From an uncultured Eubacteriales bacterium (GTDB lineage Bacteria; Bacillota; Clostridia; Christensenellales; CAG-917): a DNA stretch of 30,388 nt. Positions within the stretch are counted from its first letter, which is position 1. Every line of letters begins with the position of its first letter. Under the pieces are notes generated by a model. The model was not told the DNA's origin and did not search any database. It saw only the letters and a list, made by a program, of their open reading frames with translations. Location: assembly GCA_900547975.1 (NCBI GenBank), contig URIX01000018.1, forward strand, positions 1 to 30,388. The letters are read 5' to 3'. Positions 30,173 to 30,388 of the stretch are shown here, one piece after another. Both the position numbers and the translations under genes were made by a program.

Positions 30173-30249
30173 GTAGCATTAGCCCAGCTGGATAGAGCGT
30201 CTGGCTACGGACCAGAAGGTCAGGGGTTCGAATCCCTTATGCTACGCCA
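30173..30249 (+). tRNA. tRNA-Arg (anticodon ACG), CCA encoded
   Basis: 77 nt. Acceptor GTAGCAT/ATGCTAC, discriminator G, encoded CCA (30247-30249). Anticodon arm TCTGG-CTACGGA-CCAGA gives ACG, read as ICG after deamination. T arm AGGGG-TTCGAAT-CCCTT with one G-U pair. The D stem GCCC/GAGC has one C-A mismatch where T-A is usual. It has its own promoter and terminator. Confidence 0.95.
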
Positions 30250-30254
30250 ACAAA

Positions 30255-30284
30255 ACCCAACTCAAACGAGTTGGGCTTTTTTTT
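30255..30284 (+). terminator. tRNA-Arg terminator
   Basis: CCCAACTC, loop AAAC, GAGTTGGG, then C and eight T; begins 6 bases after the CCA. Confidence 0.92.
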
Positions 30285-30288
30285 CTTC

Positions 30289-30388
30289 GCATAAGGGATT
30301 CAAACGTGCGCTATTGCGCACCGCAACTATGTTGCGCCCTGCCCTGCGGTCAGGCTGCACGCGATTGACCTTCGGTATCAATCGCTGT
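30289..30388. repeat. Inverted tRNA 3'-end copy followed by serial hairpins
   Basis: 30289-30305 is the reverse complement of the tRNA T-arm and acceptor (30226-30242) at 16 of 17 positions. Then come GTGCGC-TATT-GCGCAC (30306-30321), CGCAAC-TAT-GTTGCG (30322-30336), CCTG-CGGT-CAGG (30343-30354), and GCGATTGA...TCAATCGC (30361-30385) with a C(TTCG)G tip. The element runs to the window edge. On the minus strand a short open frame ends at a TGA near 30352, so it may be the tail of a gene or mobile element beyond the window. Confidence 0.6.

Overview
The window looks like a chromosomal segment of a low-to-mid-GC Bacillota, most likely an uncultured gut-type member of the Clostridia. This is inferred from gene content: Gram-positive lipoproteins with classical lipoboxes, a DivIVA-domain protein, a class-2 GalT, a dnaX-ybaB-recR cluster, AGGAGG-type ribosome binding sites and sigma-A-like TTGACA/TATAAT promoters. 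No marker gene fixes the genus. There is no phage, transposase or CRISPR array.

Layout. (1) 1-104: the 3' end of a plus-strand gene, probably surE, meeting a minus-strand cluster at a shared terminator. (2) 301-10718, minus strand, read right to left: RDD membrane protein, then a CUT1-type ABC importer (ATPase with a long C-terminal extension, two permeases, lipid-anchored binding protein), then a lipoprotein with a staphylococcal-nuclease domain and OB-like folds, then a 914-residue lipoprotein with Ig-like and OB-like regions and three near-identical 152-residue repeats. The ATPase extension contains a permuted relative of those repeats. I read the cluster as one surface degradation and uptake system; nucleic-acid-derived material is the most economical guess for its substrate. 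(3) 11211-11888: DivIVA-like coiled-coil protein. (4) 12284-16191, minus: galK-lgt-pncB, divergent from galT (16389-17936, plus). (5) 17937-18456: repeat-rich intergenic segment ending in a 152-nt foldback whose right arm supplies the recR stop codon. (6) 18440-20977, minus: dnaX-ybaB-recR, with dnaX apparently leaderless. (7) 21027-21752: membrane-anchored SPOR-like protein. (8) 21937-24619, minus: small lipoprotein, PfkB-type fructokinase and mannose-6-phosphate isomerase. (9) 25183-27513, plus: six-helix membrane protein and an M28-like metallopeptidase. (10) 27514-27930: two further foldback elements, one flanked by 36-bp direct repeats. (11) 27946-29232, minus: GT4 glycosyltransferase, divergent from a TetR regulator (29455-30051, plus). 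(12) tRNA-Arg(ACG) at 30173-30249 with its own promoter and terminator, followed by an inverted copy of the tRNA 3' end and a run of small hairpins to the window edge.

The metabolic genes fit together: sugar import by the ABC system, galactose through GalK/GalT, fructose and mannose phosphates through fructokinase and ManA. Lgt matures the several lipoproteins encoded nearby. The most novel material is the ABC/nuclease/repeat-lipoprotein cluster with its shared domain, and the set of small non-coding foldback and tandem repeats sitting at gene ends.
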